Assembly: GCA_016709385.1 (NCBI GenBank)
Contig: JADJMW010000002.1
Coordinates: 1-64,000 of the forward strand
Direction of reading: 5' to 3'
DNA: 64,000 nucleotides
Source: Candidatus Rubrivivax defluviihabitans
GTDB taxonomy: Bacteria; Pseudomonadota; Gammaproteobacteria; Burkholderiales; Burkholderiaceae_C
Positions 27,873 through 36,948 of the stretch are shown here, one piece after another (the first letter of the stretch is position 1; the number at the start of each line of letters is the position of its first letter). The notes under the pieces are model-generated. The model did not search any database and was not told where the DNA came from. It worked only from the letters and a program-made list of their open reading frames with translations. The translations under genes were made by a program, and so were the position numbers.

Positions 27873-29450
27873 TCAAGACATGGCCGCGGTGACGGCCAGG
27901 CCGACTGCAAACAGCCCCACCAGGCTGGCCACCGCGCTGATGAAGCGGATCAGGCTGCTGCGTTCCTTGCGCCGGACGTTGTCGTCCACGCGCAGCGAAA
28001 CGATGCCCAGCAAGGGCAGGCCTGTCTTCTCTCGCAACTCGGTCGGGTCATAGAAGGCCGGGCGCAGCTGGCTCAGCAGAAAGGCCAGCGCCAGGCCGGC
28101 ACCCAGCCCCGCCGCCAGCGCCAGCGGCAGCATGGCCAGGCGGTTCGGCGCCACCGGCTTGGGCGTGACTCGCGGCGGATCGATCAGCCTGAAGTCGGCC
28201 ACACCCGACGCCACTTCGAGCTCGCTCGACATGATCGCCGACTGCCGTCGCGCCACCAGATCATCGTAGTTCTTGCGATTGATCGCATAGTCCCGATTCA
28301 ACTGGGCCGCCTCGGTCTCCAGCTGGGGAGCCGTCTTCATCGATTCCCTGGCCAGCGCGACGCGCGAGCTGAATTCGGCCACCCGGGTGCGAAGCGTCGC
28401 CACCTGGACTTCGGCCGCTGCAAGCATTCGTGACAGTTCCTGCGCCGCCAGGCTCGCGCCCGCATTCGGGTCCGCTGGCCGCTGAGCGGCGGCCGCGGCG
28501 GCAGCCTTTCTGAGGGCATCGACCTCGCGCGCCTTCTCGTTTTCCAGTTCCTTGATCTGGCGGCGGCCGGCGATGACGTCGGGGTGCTGGTCGGTGAAGC
28601 GCTGCATGAGCGAATCGAGGTTGCGGTTGATGCTCTCGATGCGTGCGTCGATTTCCGGCGTAGTGACCGACATCGTGGGTGGCGGCAGCAGGCTGGGCAG
28701 CGCCGACGCGCCACCCGGGTTTCTTTCCAGCGCAAGCTGCTGCTTGATCGCGTCGCGCGCATTCTCGGCCTCGCGCAACTGCAGGCGCGCGCTCTCCAGC
28801 TGGGCCGAGGCTTCGGCCATGCGCGAAGTGGCGTCCTTGCCGTCCGCGTTCTGCATCTCGATATTGCGGATCCTGAATTCCTTCATCCGGAGTTCGGCCT
28901 CTTCGAGCTTCTGCTCGTAGCGGCGGATCTGCTCCTCCAGAAAGCTCTTTGCCGAGTCGCTGTCCTTGCGGCTGGCGCCGAGACTGGACTCGACGAAGAT
29001 GGAAGTGAGGGACTGGATGACGCGCTTGGCCTTGTCCTGGTCCTGGTCGCGGATGGCCAGCGTGTAGAGGTTGTCTCTGCCTGTGTTCCTGATCTCTATC
29101 TGGCCGCCCAGCTTGGTGATCAGTTCGTCGCGCGCGATCTGCGTCTTGGCATTCAGGTCCAGGTCGGCCATCCGCACCAGCTTTTCCATGTTGGGGCGGC
29201 TCAACAAGGTGCGGCTGAGCATGCTGATCTGCTGGTCGACGTTCGGCTGCACCGTCAACCCGGCCATCAGGGGCTTGAGGATCGACTGCGTATCGACAAA
29301 GATGCGCGCCGAGGCCTCGTACTGGTCCGGCACCCGGTAGATGAAGACCACACCCACCAGTGCCACGACCCAGGCCAGCACCAAGCCGGGCCAGCGGAAC
29401 TTCCACATGCCCCGCAGGAAACCCAGGAGCTGCTTGATCAGATCATCCAT
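27873..29450 (-). CDS. Polysaccharide chain-length determinant (Wzz-like, XrtA type)
   Basis: A 525-residue Wzz/EpsF-type protein: N-terminal membrane helix (LVLAWVVALVGVVFIYRV), periplasmic region with long coiled-coils (SFLEEQIRRYEQKLEEAELRMKEF..., LNRDYAINRKNYDDL), the PxxP-like RLIDPPRVTPKPVAPNRL and a second helix (LALAAGLGAGLALAFLL). A third hydrophobic segment ends the protein. Family TIGR03007 from memory. It sets polymer length and partners with the tyrosine kinase encoded next. Confidence 0.92.
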   Translation of the reverse strand: MDDLIKQLLGFLRGMWKFRWPGLVLAWVVALVGVVFIYRVPDQYEASARIFVDTQSILKPLMAGLTVQPNVDQQISMLSRTLLSRPNMEKLVRMADLDLNAKTQIARDELITKLGGQIEIRNTGRDNLYTLAIRDQDQDKAKRVIQSLTSIFVESSLGASRKDSDSAKSFLEEQIRRYEQKLEEAELRMKEFRIRNIEMQNADGKDATSRMAEASAQLESARLQLREAENARDAIKQQLALERNPGGASALPSLLPPPTMSVTTPEIDARIESINRNLDSLMQRFTDQHPDVIAGRRQIKELENEKAREVDALRKAAAAAAAQRPADPNAGASLAAQELSRMLAAAEVQVATLRTRVAEFSSRVALARESMKTAPQLETEAAQLNRDYAINRKNYDDLVARRQSAIMSSELEVASGVADFRLIDPPRVTPKPVAPNRLAMLPLALAAGLGAGLALAFLLSQLRPAFYDPTELREKTGLPLLGIVSLRVDDNVRRKERSSLIRFISAVASLVGLFAVGLAVTAAMS

Positions 29451-29489
29451 GCGCCATGCCAGCCATCAAAAGGTTCGTTGCCACGCCGC

Positions 29490-30122
29490 TCAGAAGAAAC
29501 TCTGCGGAATGATCAGGATGTCGCCCGGCCGCATCTCCACGTTGGCCGATACATCGCCCTGTTTGATCAGGTCGCTGAGTCGCACCGAGTACTGCTTGTT
29601 GCCTTCGGCGGTGCGAAGAATGGTGGCGCTGTTGCCGGCTGCGAAATCCGTGAGGCCGCCCACGGCGATCATCACGTCGAGCAGCGTCATCTTCACCTTG
29701 TAGGGCAGGAACTGCGGCCGGGCCGCTTCACCGACGACCCGGATCTGCTCGCTGTACGGGCCGACGAAGCCGGTGACGAGCACCGTCACGATCGGGTCGC
29801 GCACGTATCTGGAAAGCACCTGCTCGATCTCTCGCGCCAGCTGGATGGGCGTCTTGCCCTGCGCCATCAGCTCGTCCACCAGCGGTGCGGCGATCTTGCC
29901 GTCGGGCCGCACGGGCACCGACATCGAGAGCTCGGGGTTGCGCCACACCACGATGCTCACGGAGTCCCCCGCGCCGATGATGTAGGTGTAGTCGGCCTCC
30001 GAGGCGGCCGCCACGGGCGCAGGCGGATGCGACGGCCCGGTCGCACACCCCATCAACACGGCAACGGTGGCAACCGACGCGATCAGGGCGGCACCTAGAC
30101 GGCGAATGACGGGCGGCATCAT
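29490..30122 (-). CDS. Polysaccharide export lipoprotein (Wza-like, XrtA type)
   Basis: About 210 residues. Lipoprotein signal with lipobox VLMGCATG, then the Poly_export domain (YIIGAGDSVSIVVWRNPELS, VRPDGKIAAPLVDEL) and a SLBB-like region (VGEAARPQFLPYKVKMTLLDVMIAVGGLT) ending in MRPGDILIIPQSFF. Forms the periplasmic and outer-membrane part of the secretion channel. ATG at 30122 (or the adjacent ATG at 30119) follows a GAGGAG 11 bases upstream; residues encoded beyond are not conserved. First gene of the export operon, 39 bases before the Wzz-like gene. Confidence 0.92.
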   Translation of the reverse strand: MMPPVIRRLGAALIASVATVAVLMGCATGPSHPPAPVAAASEADYTYIIGAGDSVSIVVWRNPELSMSVPVRPDGKIAAPLVDELMAQGKTPIQLAREIEQVLSRYVRDPIVTVLVTGFVGPYSEQIRVVGEAARPQFLPYKVKMTLLDVMIAVGGLTDFAAGNSATILRTAEGNKQYSVRLSDLIKQGDVSANVEMRPGDILIIPQSFF

Positions 30123-30435
30123 GGAAGGGTGGCTCCTCTTTGAGACCAGAACAAGAGATCGATCGATTCGAAGACGCGTGCGGGCGACAGGGTGCACATC
30201 GGCATACAGAAGAACAACCCTCCAACCCGCCGCATGGCGCGAGCGCGCCCCGAAACGGCTCGGATGGTGGCTCCGCGCCAGACCGAATGGATCTTCTCAC
30301 AGGCCCACCGGGCCACGCCCTGGTCTGGGGCCCGCTACTGCCCGAGGGGGCGCACTATTACCGAAGTCAACCGGGACCACAGTGAACAAGGCCCCAGGCG
30401 GCGAGCAAGCGGGTTCCGGCGCACGGTTCGCAGGG
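30123..30435. other. Gene-free stretch between the export operon and prsT
   Basis: This 313-base gap separates the minus-strand PrsT gene from the minus-strand export lipoprotein gene and should hold the promoter of the long export operon. No sigma-54 GG-N10-GC element with good flanks was found on the minus strand, and no clear sigma-70 site can be named at this GC content. Only non-conserved short frames cross it. Confidence 0.4.
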
Positions 30436-33207
30436 TCAACGGACCGCCTTCATCATCTCCAGAACCTTGTCGCGCTGCGGGAAATTCTCGCCGAGCGCTT
30501 CGAGCACCTTCAATTCGTCCTGAGCCTGGGCCAGGTTGCCCGACGCAATCAGCAACTCGGCCAGGCGCATGCGGTATCTCGGCTCACCGTTGGAAGCCGC
30601 AACGGCCTTCTTCTGCCAGTCCACCGCCTCCGGCAGCTTGCCGGCGGACTTCAAGGCAGCGGCCAGCGTGTCCATCAGGGCGGGCTGCCCCGGCAACAAT
30701 TCGTTCGCCTCCCGGGCCTGTTGCAAGGCCTCGGGTTTGCCCTGTTGCACCAGTACCCAGGCCAGATTGTTCAGCGCCACGGCATCCGCGGGCCGGATGT
30801 CCACGGCGCGCCGGAAGCGAGCTTCGGCCTGCGGCAAGTCGCCGCGTTGCAGTGCGATCGACCCCAGATGACTGATGAAAGCAGCATCTGCCGGGTTTGT
30901 CCGCAGCCAGTCGGCGGCAAACCGGTCGGCATCTGCGCCGCGGTTGGCCAACACCTGCAAGCCATGCAGGCGCACGGCGAGGTCCGACGACGGCTGCAGC
31001 GCGAAGGCATCCCGCACCGACTTGATGGCCTCGGGCAGCTTTCGCTGATTCAGATGGACATCGGCCTCCAGCAAGAAGCCGAGAGGGTTCTTCGGATCGC
31101 GCCTCTGCACTTCGCGCGCAAGCGCCAGGGCTTCGCCGTATTTGCGTTCCGTCAACATCAGGTTCATCACGGCACGCAGCACTTCAGCGGACTCCGGGCT
31201 GAGCTGACGCGCCCGCTCCAGGCTCGTCCGGCCGGCCGCCAGGTCGCCAGCGCGCAGTTGCGCCGTGCCGAGCCGCAGGTAGGCCAGACCCGAGGTGGGC
31301 CGCAGCGCAACGACCTTGCCGAACGACGCCGCCGCTTGCCGGGCGTCGCACACTTCCAGCAGCACGCGGCCCAGCGCGTCTTCCAGTTCTGCGCTGCCCG
31401 GTACTGCAGCCACGGCCTGCTCCGCGGCGGCGCGGGCAGCGGCCAGGGCGCGGCGCGAAAGCAGGTAGTCGACGAGCAGCAGTCGCGGTTCGGCATCCGC
31501 CGGGTGGGCCTGCAGGGCCGCTTCCAGCCGGCGCTGGATCGCCTCCGGCGGTGTGTTGCCGGCCACCAGCACCTGGGTCAACCGCAGCAAGGCAGCGTAG
31601 TTGCGGGGCACCTCCTTCAGGTGCGACTCCAGGCGGCTGCCCGCCACGTCCCACTTGCCTTCCATGGCGTCGAGGTCGACGAGACCGGCGACCCCGGGGT
31701 AGTACGTCGCATCGAGTTCGAGCGCCTTCTCGAAGCTGCGACGCGCCTCGGGCAGCTTGCCCTGCTGGGCAAAGACCCGCGCGCGTAGTGCGTGCGTCAT
31801 GGGCAGGGCCGGCGCCTTGGCCTCCAGCGCGTCCACGGCCTTGAGCGCCTTGTCGAATTCGCCGCGCGAAAGCAGACTGGCGATCAGCGTCAGGTCGGTC
31901 TGCACGTCCTGGTCGGTGGCTGCCAGGCGCTCCAGTTCGGCATAACCCTGCTGCGTATCGCCCTTGGCGATCTGCGCCAAGGCCAGTGCCGTGCGCGCCT
32001 GGGTGTTGTCGGGCTTTGCCGTCACCGCGCGCTGGAAATAGGCCTCGGCCTGGGGCAGGCGGCCTTGCTGCAGTTCAGCCTTGCCGGCAATCTGCAGTGC
32101 CTGCGAATCCGGGGGCGTGGCCGCGAGCAGCGGGCTCAAGACGTCCAGTGCCCGCGGCGCATTGCCGTTGTCCAGGTGCAACTGCGCCAGCACGCGCCGC
32201 GGCTCGGCCGCCTGCGGCGCCTGCTGCACCGCCTTCGCCAGGTGGCCTTGGGCCACCACCAGCGACTTGGCGCGCAGTTGGGTCACGCCCGCGAAGTACA
32301 GCGCGCGGGCGTTGTCGGGCGCCAGCAGCAGCAAGCGTTCACTCTTTTCCTTCGCCGCCGGAATGTCGTTCTTCACCAGCGCCAGCTGAATCTCGGCGAA
32401 CAGCGTTTCGGGGTGCCTGGGCAGGGCCGTCTGCAAGGCCTTGACCTGCTTCTCGTAGCCTGGCACGTCGTTGCGGCGGACACTGATATTCATCAGGGCC
32501 AGGTGCGCCGGCACGTACCTGGGGTCCGCGGCCAGCGCCGACTCGAAGACAGGCGCCGACGCTTCCAGGTCATTGCGGCCCAGCAGCAGCAACTCGCCCT
32601 TGAGATGGAGCGCGGCAGCGTCCTTGGGGTTGTCGGCCAGCAGGGCTTCGGCCTGCTGGAAGGCGGCATCCACGTCGCCTTTGCTGGCGGTGAGGCGGGC
32701 CTGCATGAGGCGCGCATCGGCGTTGGCCGGGTCGGCGCGCAAGGCCGAAGCCACGGCCGACTCCGCGCGCTCGTTCTGGCCCTGCGTCAGCAGGGCCGAC
32801 GCCAATTCCACCTGCAACTCGGCTTGTTGCCTGGGGTCGGGCAGGCTGACGCCGGCCAGCCGGTCGACCACGTCCTTGGCGCGCCCGGTGGCCGCCAGGG
32901 CCCGCGCCAGCGGCAGCGCCAGGTCGGCCTCGGCCGCACCCAGGTCCTTGGCCCGATCCAGTTCGATGACCGCACCCGCGGCGTCCTGGGCGGCAAGCAG
33001 GGCCTTGCCCAGCAGCAGGCGCCCTTCGGCGGAGGCGGGTGCGACATCGACCAGGCCCTTGAAGTGAATCACCGCCGCCGGCGCGTCTTTGCGCTCCAGG
33101 GCCGCGCGCCCTTCGGCCAGCAGCTCGTCGGCAGAAGGTTTGCCGCAGGCGGCCAAGGTGAGCGCCAGCAGGGCGGAAACAAATGCACGTGTAACGAGGT
33201 GAGGCAT
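30436..33207 (-). CDS. prsT: TPR-repeat lipoprotein PrsT of the XrtA/PEP-CTERM system (copy 1)
   Basis: About 923 residues: lipoprotein signal VSALLALTLAAC followed by GKPSADELLAEGRAALERKD and then tandem TPR units to the end (typical DAVALNNLAWVLVQQGK). This is the layout of PrsT (TIGR02917 from memory), present in exosortase A loci. TPR arrays suggest a scaffold for assembly of the secretion machinery; function is not established. The gene is separate from the export operon and faces the PEP-CTERM gene. A second PrsT lies at 43293-46082. Confidence 0.92.
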   Translation of the reverse strand: MPHLVTRAFVSALLALTLAACGKPSADELLAEGRAALERKDAPAAVIHFKGLVDVAPASAEGRLLLGKALLAAQDAAGAVIELDRAKDLGAAEADLALPLARALAATGRAKDVVDRLAGVSLPDPRQQAELQVELASALLTQGQNERAESAVASALRADPANADARLMQARLTASKGDVDAAFQQAEALLADNPKDAAALHLKGELLLLGRNDLEASAPVFESALAADPRYVPAHLALMNISVRRNDVPGYEKQVKALQTALPRHPETLFAEIQLALVKNDIPAAKEKSERLLLLAPDNARALYFAGVTQLRAKSLVVAQGHLAKAVQQAPQAAEPRRVLAQLHLDNGNAPRALDVLSPLLAATPPDSQALQIAGKAELQQGRLPQAEAYFQRAVTAKPDNTQARTALALAQIAKGDTQQGYAELERLAATDQDVQTDLTLIASLLSRGEFDKALKAVDALEAKAPALPMTHALRARVFAQQGKLPEARRSFEKALELDATYYPGVAGLVDLDAMEGKWDVAGSRLESHLKEVPRNYAALLRLTQVLVAGNTPPEAIQRRLEAALQAHPADAEPRLLLVDYLLSRRALAAARAAAEQAVAAVPGSAELEDALGRVLLEVCDARQAAASFGKVVALRPTSGLAYLRLGTAQLRAGDLAAGRTSLERARQLSPESAEVLRAVMNLMLTERKYGEALALAREVQRRDPKNPLGFLLEADVHLNQRKLPEAIKSVRDAFALQPSSDLAVRLHGLQVLANRGADADRFAADWLRTNPADAAFISHLGSIALQRGDLPQAEARFRRAVDIRPADAVALNNLAWVLVQQGKPEALQQAREANELLPGQPALMDTLAAALKSAGKLPEAVDWQKKAVAASNGEPRYRMRLAELLIASGNLAQAQDELKVLEALGENFPQRDKVLEMMKAVR

Positions 33208-33747
33208 GAACGCCTTGAAGAGAATGCTCGGCCAGGGGACCGCCGGCCAGGGGAAGCCCGAAGTGCGTCATGAAGTCGGCACGACCGCACATCCCGCACC
33301 GAACTCGCGGGTGGTCCATACCATTCGACCATGATCGGTGGCGTTTGATTTTGCAGCAACAGATGACTCCCGCCTGCCAGCGCCCCGCGCAGCAAAGCAG
33401 GCATTTGTTCTCGCCGGCCCGGACCGTTCGGCGAGTTGACAGCGCCCAAAGGTGTCGGCATGGGTCTTGCTTAGTTTCGGCGCTGTCTGCCCCGGGGTAG
33501 ACAGTGAAACCCGCCAGCGGGTCAAGGACGCATACGGTCTGGCCAGACCGAAAAAGCGCCTGCGACCCGAGCCGCGACTGTCGGGATTTTTTACAGGGCA
33601 AGTGACCCGTTGCAGGGTCGAAGCGATCCTTGGTTGCCAAGTGCCTGTCCGGCAACGATTTTTTCTGATGGGTCCAAGCTGGCACACGAACTGCTTAAGA
33701 AGAGACAAGCGGGCACTGGCGTCCGTTCACTGTCTAGGAGATCCACC
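33208..33747. promoter_or_regulatory. Divergent regulatory region between prsT and the PEP-CTERM gene
   Basis: 540 bases without a gene. It contains a near-perfect 22-base palindrome at 33483-33504 (CTGTCT ... AGACAG around CCCCGGGG, one mismatched pair), a perfect 16-base palindrome CGGTCTGGCCAGACCG at 33535-33550, and a sigma-54 promoter at 33680-33695. The first palindrome is about 200 bases upstream of the -12 element, a usual enhancer distance. A link to PrsR binding is inferred only. Confidence 0.55.
33680..33695 (+). promoter_or_regulatory. Sigma-54 promoter of the PEP-CTERM gene
   Basis: TGGCACACGAACTGCT: the -24 element TGGCAC and a -12 CTGC with the exact GG-N10-GC spacing required by RpoN (consensus TGGCACG-N4-TTGC). 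Expected transcript start is near 33706, 42 bases before the ATG with an AGGAG site at 33736-33740. The PrsR regulator encoded at 41878 is a sigma-54 activator, which fits. Confidence 0.72.
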
Positions 33748-34689
33748 ATGAAGAAGCTTTCTGTCAAGTCGGCGGCGCCGGGCAAACTGGTTGCTGGCCT
33801 GTCCCTCGCAGCAATGTGCGCCCTGCCGGGCGTGGCGCAGGCCGATGCGCTGGCGCAGTCCATCCTTGAGATCACGACTTTCAAGTTGACAGCCAGCGGC
33901 GACATCGCCAGCGGCACGGCGAGTGGTCTGGGCACCGTCAGTGGCCAGCTGAATGGCGTCAATCTGACAAACGTCAACGCGCCGGGAACCAATTACGGTG
34001 CCAGCACGTCGCTGGGGGCCGGCTACGTCGCCAACTCGGAGATCCTTGGTGCGGTGACTGGCACCTTTGCGGGTGGAACGACGACCATCGCCGGCACGGC
34101 AGTTACGAATGCTCCCTTCGGTGGGTCGGGGGCCGATGCACTGGCGGACGCGGTCGTCTCGCTGAAGCCGCAGGGCAGCGGCAACGTCGAGACCAACACG
34201 GGAACGACCTTCAGCTATTCTTTCGCGCTGGCGTCGGCAAGCAAAATCACGATCGCGTTTGACGCCGATCAGTTCCTGAGAGCCTATCTGCAGGGCACGC
34301 CAATTCTCGGCGGCACGGCGACGGCAAACAGCAACTGGTCAATAAGCATCCAACAGGCTGGCGTGGGCGAGGTGTTCAACTGGGCGCCCAACGGCCAATC
34401 AGGTGGCATCACTGGCGGTACCGAGACCTCTGACCCGTTCAGCTTGAACCGCGGCGCAACGGCGACAGCGAACTTCATCAACGAAGTGGTCGTCAATCCC
34501 GCCGTGGGCAGCTTCGGTGCCTTCACTGACGAGTTTGGGATCGGCACGTACACCATGACGATCAATCACAAGGTGGACACCCGCGCGAATATCGAAGTGC
34601 CGGAGCCGGGCACGCTGGCCTTGGTTGGCCTCTCGCTGGTCGGTCTGGCCGGTCTGGGCCGCAGCCGGGCCAAGCGTCAGGCTGCCTGA
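33748..34689 (+). CDS. PEP-CTERM sorting-domain protein
   Basis: About 313 residues: signal peptide (MKKLSVKSAAPGKLVAGLSL... to GVAQA), a threonine-, glycine- and alanine-rich exported domain with no recognised enzyme fold, and a C-terminal sorting tail VPEPGTLALVGLSLVGLAGL followed by basic GRSRAKRQ. The PEP motif, helix and basic end are what exosortase A recognises. Likely a surface or matrix protein linked to the exopolysaccharide. AGGAG lies seven bases before the ATG. Sigma-54 promoter upstream, terminator downstream, so it is a single-gene unit. Confidence 0.93.
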   Translation: MKKLSVKSAAPGKLVAGLSLAAMCALPGVAQADALAQSILEITTFKLTASGDIASGTASGLGTVSGQLNGVNLTNVNAPGTNYGASTSLGAGYVANSEILGAVTGTFAGGTTTIAGTAVTNAPFGGSGADALADAVVSLKPQGSGNVETNTGTTFSYSFALASASKITIAFDADQFLRAYLQGTPILGGTATANSNWSISIQQAGVGEVFNWAPNGQSGGITGGTETSDPFSLNRGATATANFINEVVVNPAVGSFGAFTDEFGIGTYTMTINHKVDTRANIEVPEPGTLALVGLSLVGLAGLGRSRAKRQAA

Positions 34690-34715
34690 ACGTCTCCTTA
34701 AGGCAAAGCGAGGGA

Positions 34716-34745
34716 GGGCGCCTGGGGCGCCCTTCTGTCTTTCTA
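34716..34745 (+). terminator. Rho-independent terminator of the PEP-CTERM gene
   Basis: GGGCGCC (34716-34722), loop TGG, GGCGCCC (34726-34732), followed by TTCTGTCTTTCT. A seven-pair GC stem with a pyrimidine/T-rich tail, 27 bases after the stop codon. Confidence 0.8.
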
Positions 34746-34882
34746 CTGGCACTGCCATGGGTAGGGTCCAGGTCTCATCCTGCCGGATGTGTCTCACGAG
34801 GCCGGGCTCGTCGGCGCGTCAGATACAGACTGGCAGCCAGCAGAGTCGGCCAAGCACTTGGCGTGCGAATGTCACGGCTCCA

Positions 34883-34901
34883 GCCCCCTACTTGCGGGGG
34901 C
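34883..34901. promoter_or_regulatory. 6-7-6 inverted repeat upstream of the secreted-protein gene
   Basis: GCCCCC - TACTTGC - GGGGGC, a perfect inverted repeat with a seven-base centre, 64 bases before the next ATG. The same geometry occurs at 38113-38131 before the sugar transferase. Could be a regulator site; no sigma-54 GG-N10-GC element was found between it and the gene. A second near-palindrome (GAACCCA-GT-TGGGTTC, 34929-34944) lies closer to the start. Confidence 0.4.
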
Positions 34902-34964
34902 CACGGGGCCGAGCCGAAGGCGATAATCGAACCCAGTTGGGTTCAGTTTCCCACGGAGAGTTTC

Positions 34965-35624
34965 ATGGACCACACCGACCCATCAGCCGTGCAGGCACCC
35001 AGTGCGCGCCGACGCCTGATCCGCGGCGCCCTGGCGGCGCCAGCGCTGATGACCCTCTGCTCGGGCAGCGCGTTTGCCGCCGCGTCCACCCGCTGCCTGG
35101 CCAACGCGCAGACCATGCCTCAGCCTGCACCTTCGGGCACCCCGGCCGCTGACACCTACCTGCGTGTTCAGCTCTACAAGGTGACCACTCACGCGGTCAC
35201 GCCGTGCACGACGGCCACCACGTCTACGCCCGCCGTCGATACCACCGCTACCGGCAAGGATAAGCCCAAGAAGCCCAAGGATCCCGGCAGTGCAGATGAA
35301 TCGATTCCCGTACCTGCTACGGATCCGCCGTGCACCCCGGTCGACAAGTTCTACGTCAAGGGTGCGGATCTGGGCACCTATCCTCGCGGGCCCGGCATGC
35401 CCAGCAAACTTCAGTATCTCGAGATCAGCCCGACCACCTATCTGACGAGCGGTTCACCGGTGAGCCCGCCAACGCCAGTGGTCTCTGAAGGCTATGTCAA
35501 CCAGTGGGCGGCCCTGCGCTTCGATGCAAGCGGCACGATCGTCGGCATAGGCGAACGCACTTCGACCGGCGGGGCCTTGCTGAGCCTGAATTGCTGGAAT
35601 TCGGCGTTTCCCGCCGGCGCCTAG
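34965..35624 (+). CDS. Secreted protein of unknown function, first gene of the PqqD/HprK-related set
   Basis: About 219 residues. N-terminal region ARRRLIRGALAAPALMTLCSGSAFAAAS looks like a twin-arginine-type or Sec signal. The mature part has cysteines in CTTATTSTP, DPPCTPVDKFYVKGADLG and at LNCWNSAFPAGA near the C-terminus, and a lysine/proline-rich linker (KDKPKKPKDPG). No PEP-CTERM tail and no recognised domain. ATG at 34965 after GGAG. It is followed 56 bases later by the PqqD-like gene, so a substrate or target role for that set is possible but unproven. Confidence 0.6.
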   Translation: MDHTDPSAVQAPSARRRLIRGALAAPALMTLCSGSAFAAASTRCLANAQTMPQPAPSGTPAADTYLRVQLYKVTTHAVTPCTTATTSTPAVDTTATGKDKPKKPKDPGSADESIPVPATDPPCTPVDKFYVKGADLGTYPRGPGMPSKLQYLEISPTTYLTSGSPVSPPTPVVSEGYVNQWAALRFDASGTIVGIGERTSTGGALLSLNCWNSAFPAGA

Positions 35625-35680
35625 GTCGGCGTCCGACGGTGGATCGCCGAACCGGCTACTTGCTGGCCGGCGGCACACTC

Positions 35681-35941
35681 ATGGAGCAGCTCGGTGAACA
35701 CTGGGTGGCTTTCAGTCCGTTGTCGGGCGAAACCCACCTCATCAATGACACGACCGCCGCGGTGGTGGAGTCGGTTTCCCGCGAAGTGCCTGTGACCCTG
35801 GAACAGCTGTGCGCGTCGCTCGCCGCCGACGCCGGCGTGATGCCGATCGATGCCGAGGATCTGGTGCGCCAAGCCCTCCAGATGCTGGTGGCGGCCGGTT
35901 TGGTTCGTGAAGTGCCGCTGCCGCGCGCCGCTGCAGCGTGA
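35681..35941 (+). CDS. PqqD-like small protein, HPr-rel-A system type
   Basis: 86 residues starting MEQLGEHWVAFSPLSGETHLINDTTAAVVESV, a PqqD-type fold in which the family normally presents a precursor peptide to a modifying enzyme (RiPP recognition). The NCBI name I recall for this subgroup is HPr-rel-A system PqqD family peptide chaperone. No radical-SAM gene is nearby. The stop overlaps the GTG start of the kinase (GTGA). Upstream in-frame TTG/CTG codons could extend it. Confidence 0.75.
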   Translation: MEQLGEHWVAFSPLSGETHLINDTTAAVVESVSREVPVTLEQLCASLAADAGVMPIDAEDLVRQALQMLVAAGLVREVPLPRAAAA

Positions 35942-36948
35942 AAGAGGCCGATCGCAGCGCCGGCAGCTTGCTGCGGCAGGGCCCTGAATCGATCCAGCGT
36001 CAGCTGGCCCAAGACGGCCTGCACCTGGACCTGGGCCTTGTCCGCCTGCGCATTCGCACCAGTGAAGCCTCGGTTGCACGCCAGCTGTTCGAGGTCTACA
36101 GGCACTACGGCCCCTTGCAGGACCCGAGCTGGTGTGACCTGCACGTATCCCTGATGCGCGCCCAGGGTATCCGCCGCTGGCTGCGCCCGCAGGTGCGCTT
36201 CTTCGCCGACGGCGCCATGAATTTCGACGCCTTTCCCGCCGACCATGGACTGCCGCTGCTGGAGTGGGGCGTCAACTGGCTGATCGGCCGGCGCATGAAC
36301 GACGTGCTGCTGCTGCACGCGGGAACGCTGGAGCGCGACGGGCGGGCGCTGGTCATGCCGGCCTTGCCCGGCTCGGGCAAGAGCACGCTCACGGCAGCCC
36401 TCAGCCTGCGCGGGTGGCGGCTGCTCTCCGACGAGTTCGGCGCCTTCGACCCCCAGGCAGGCGCGTTTCGGGCGGTGCTGAAGCCGGTGGCCCTGAAGAA
36501 CGAGTCGATCGGCGTCATTCGCAGCTTCGAGCCCGGCGCGGAACTCGGGCCCTCGTTCGACAAGACCCGAAAGGGCACGGTCGCACATCTGGCGCCTTCG
36601 CCTTCCTCGGTGGCGTGCGTGCACGAAGTGGCACGACCGGGCATGCTGGTGTTGCCGCGCTGGCAGGCAGGGAGCGCGACTCTGTTCGAACCCGTCCCGC
36701 CCACGGCAGCCTTCACCAGCCTGGCGTTCAACGCCTTCAACTATGCGGTCCTGGGCGCGGAGGGCTTCCAGGCGGTGACGGCGCTCGTTCGGGGCATGCC
36801 GGCGTGGCGCCTGGTGTACAGCGACCTCGAGGATGCGACGTCGAAGCTGCTCGGTCTTTGGCAACAGCAGGCCTGGCGACCCTGGCCGCCCCTGCGCCCG
36901 CAGGAACCGGGGTTGCCGGCCATGGCCGAGCTGGGAACCTCGGCATGA
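35938..36948 (+). CDS. HprK-related kinase A
   Basis: 336 residues with an HPr kinase-like P-loop ALPGSGKSTLTAAL (GSGKST at residues 145-150), preceded by LLLHAGTLERDG with the conserved histidine and followed by LLSDEFGAF, where Asp/Glu would bind Mg. It lacks the N-terminal HprK domain and no HPr gene is present. Known to me as HprK-related kinase A (TIGR04352). Starts with GTG overlapping the pqqD-like stop and ends overlapping the next gene (ATGA), so the three genes form one translational unit. Substrate unknown. Confidence 0.82.
   Translation: MKEADRSAGSLLRQGPESIQRQLAQDGLHLDLGLVRLRIRTSEASVARQLFEVYRHYGPLQDPSWCDLHVSLMRAQGIRRWLRPQVRFFADGAMNFDAFPADHGLPLLEWGVNWLIGRRMNDVLLLHAGTLERDGRALVMPALPGSGKSTLTAALSLRGWRLLSDEFGAFDPQAGAFRAVLKPVALKNESIGVIRSFEPGAELGPSFDKTRKGTVAHLAPSPSSVACVHEVARPGMLVLPRWQAGSATLFEPVPPTAAFTSLAFNAFNYAVLGAEGFQAVTALVRGMPAWRLVYSDLEDATSKLLGLWQQQAWRPWPPLRPQEPGLPAMAELGTSA

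Noticed and set aside
34883..34901. The 6-7-6 inverted repeat as a terminator of the PEP-CTERM gene
   Set aside because: No T-rich tail follows, and a good terminator with a T-rich tail already lies at 34716-34745.
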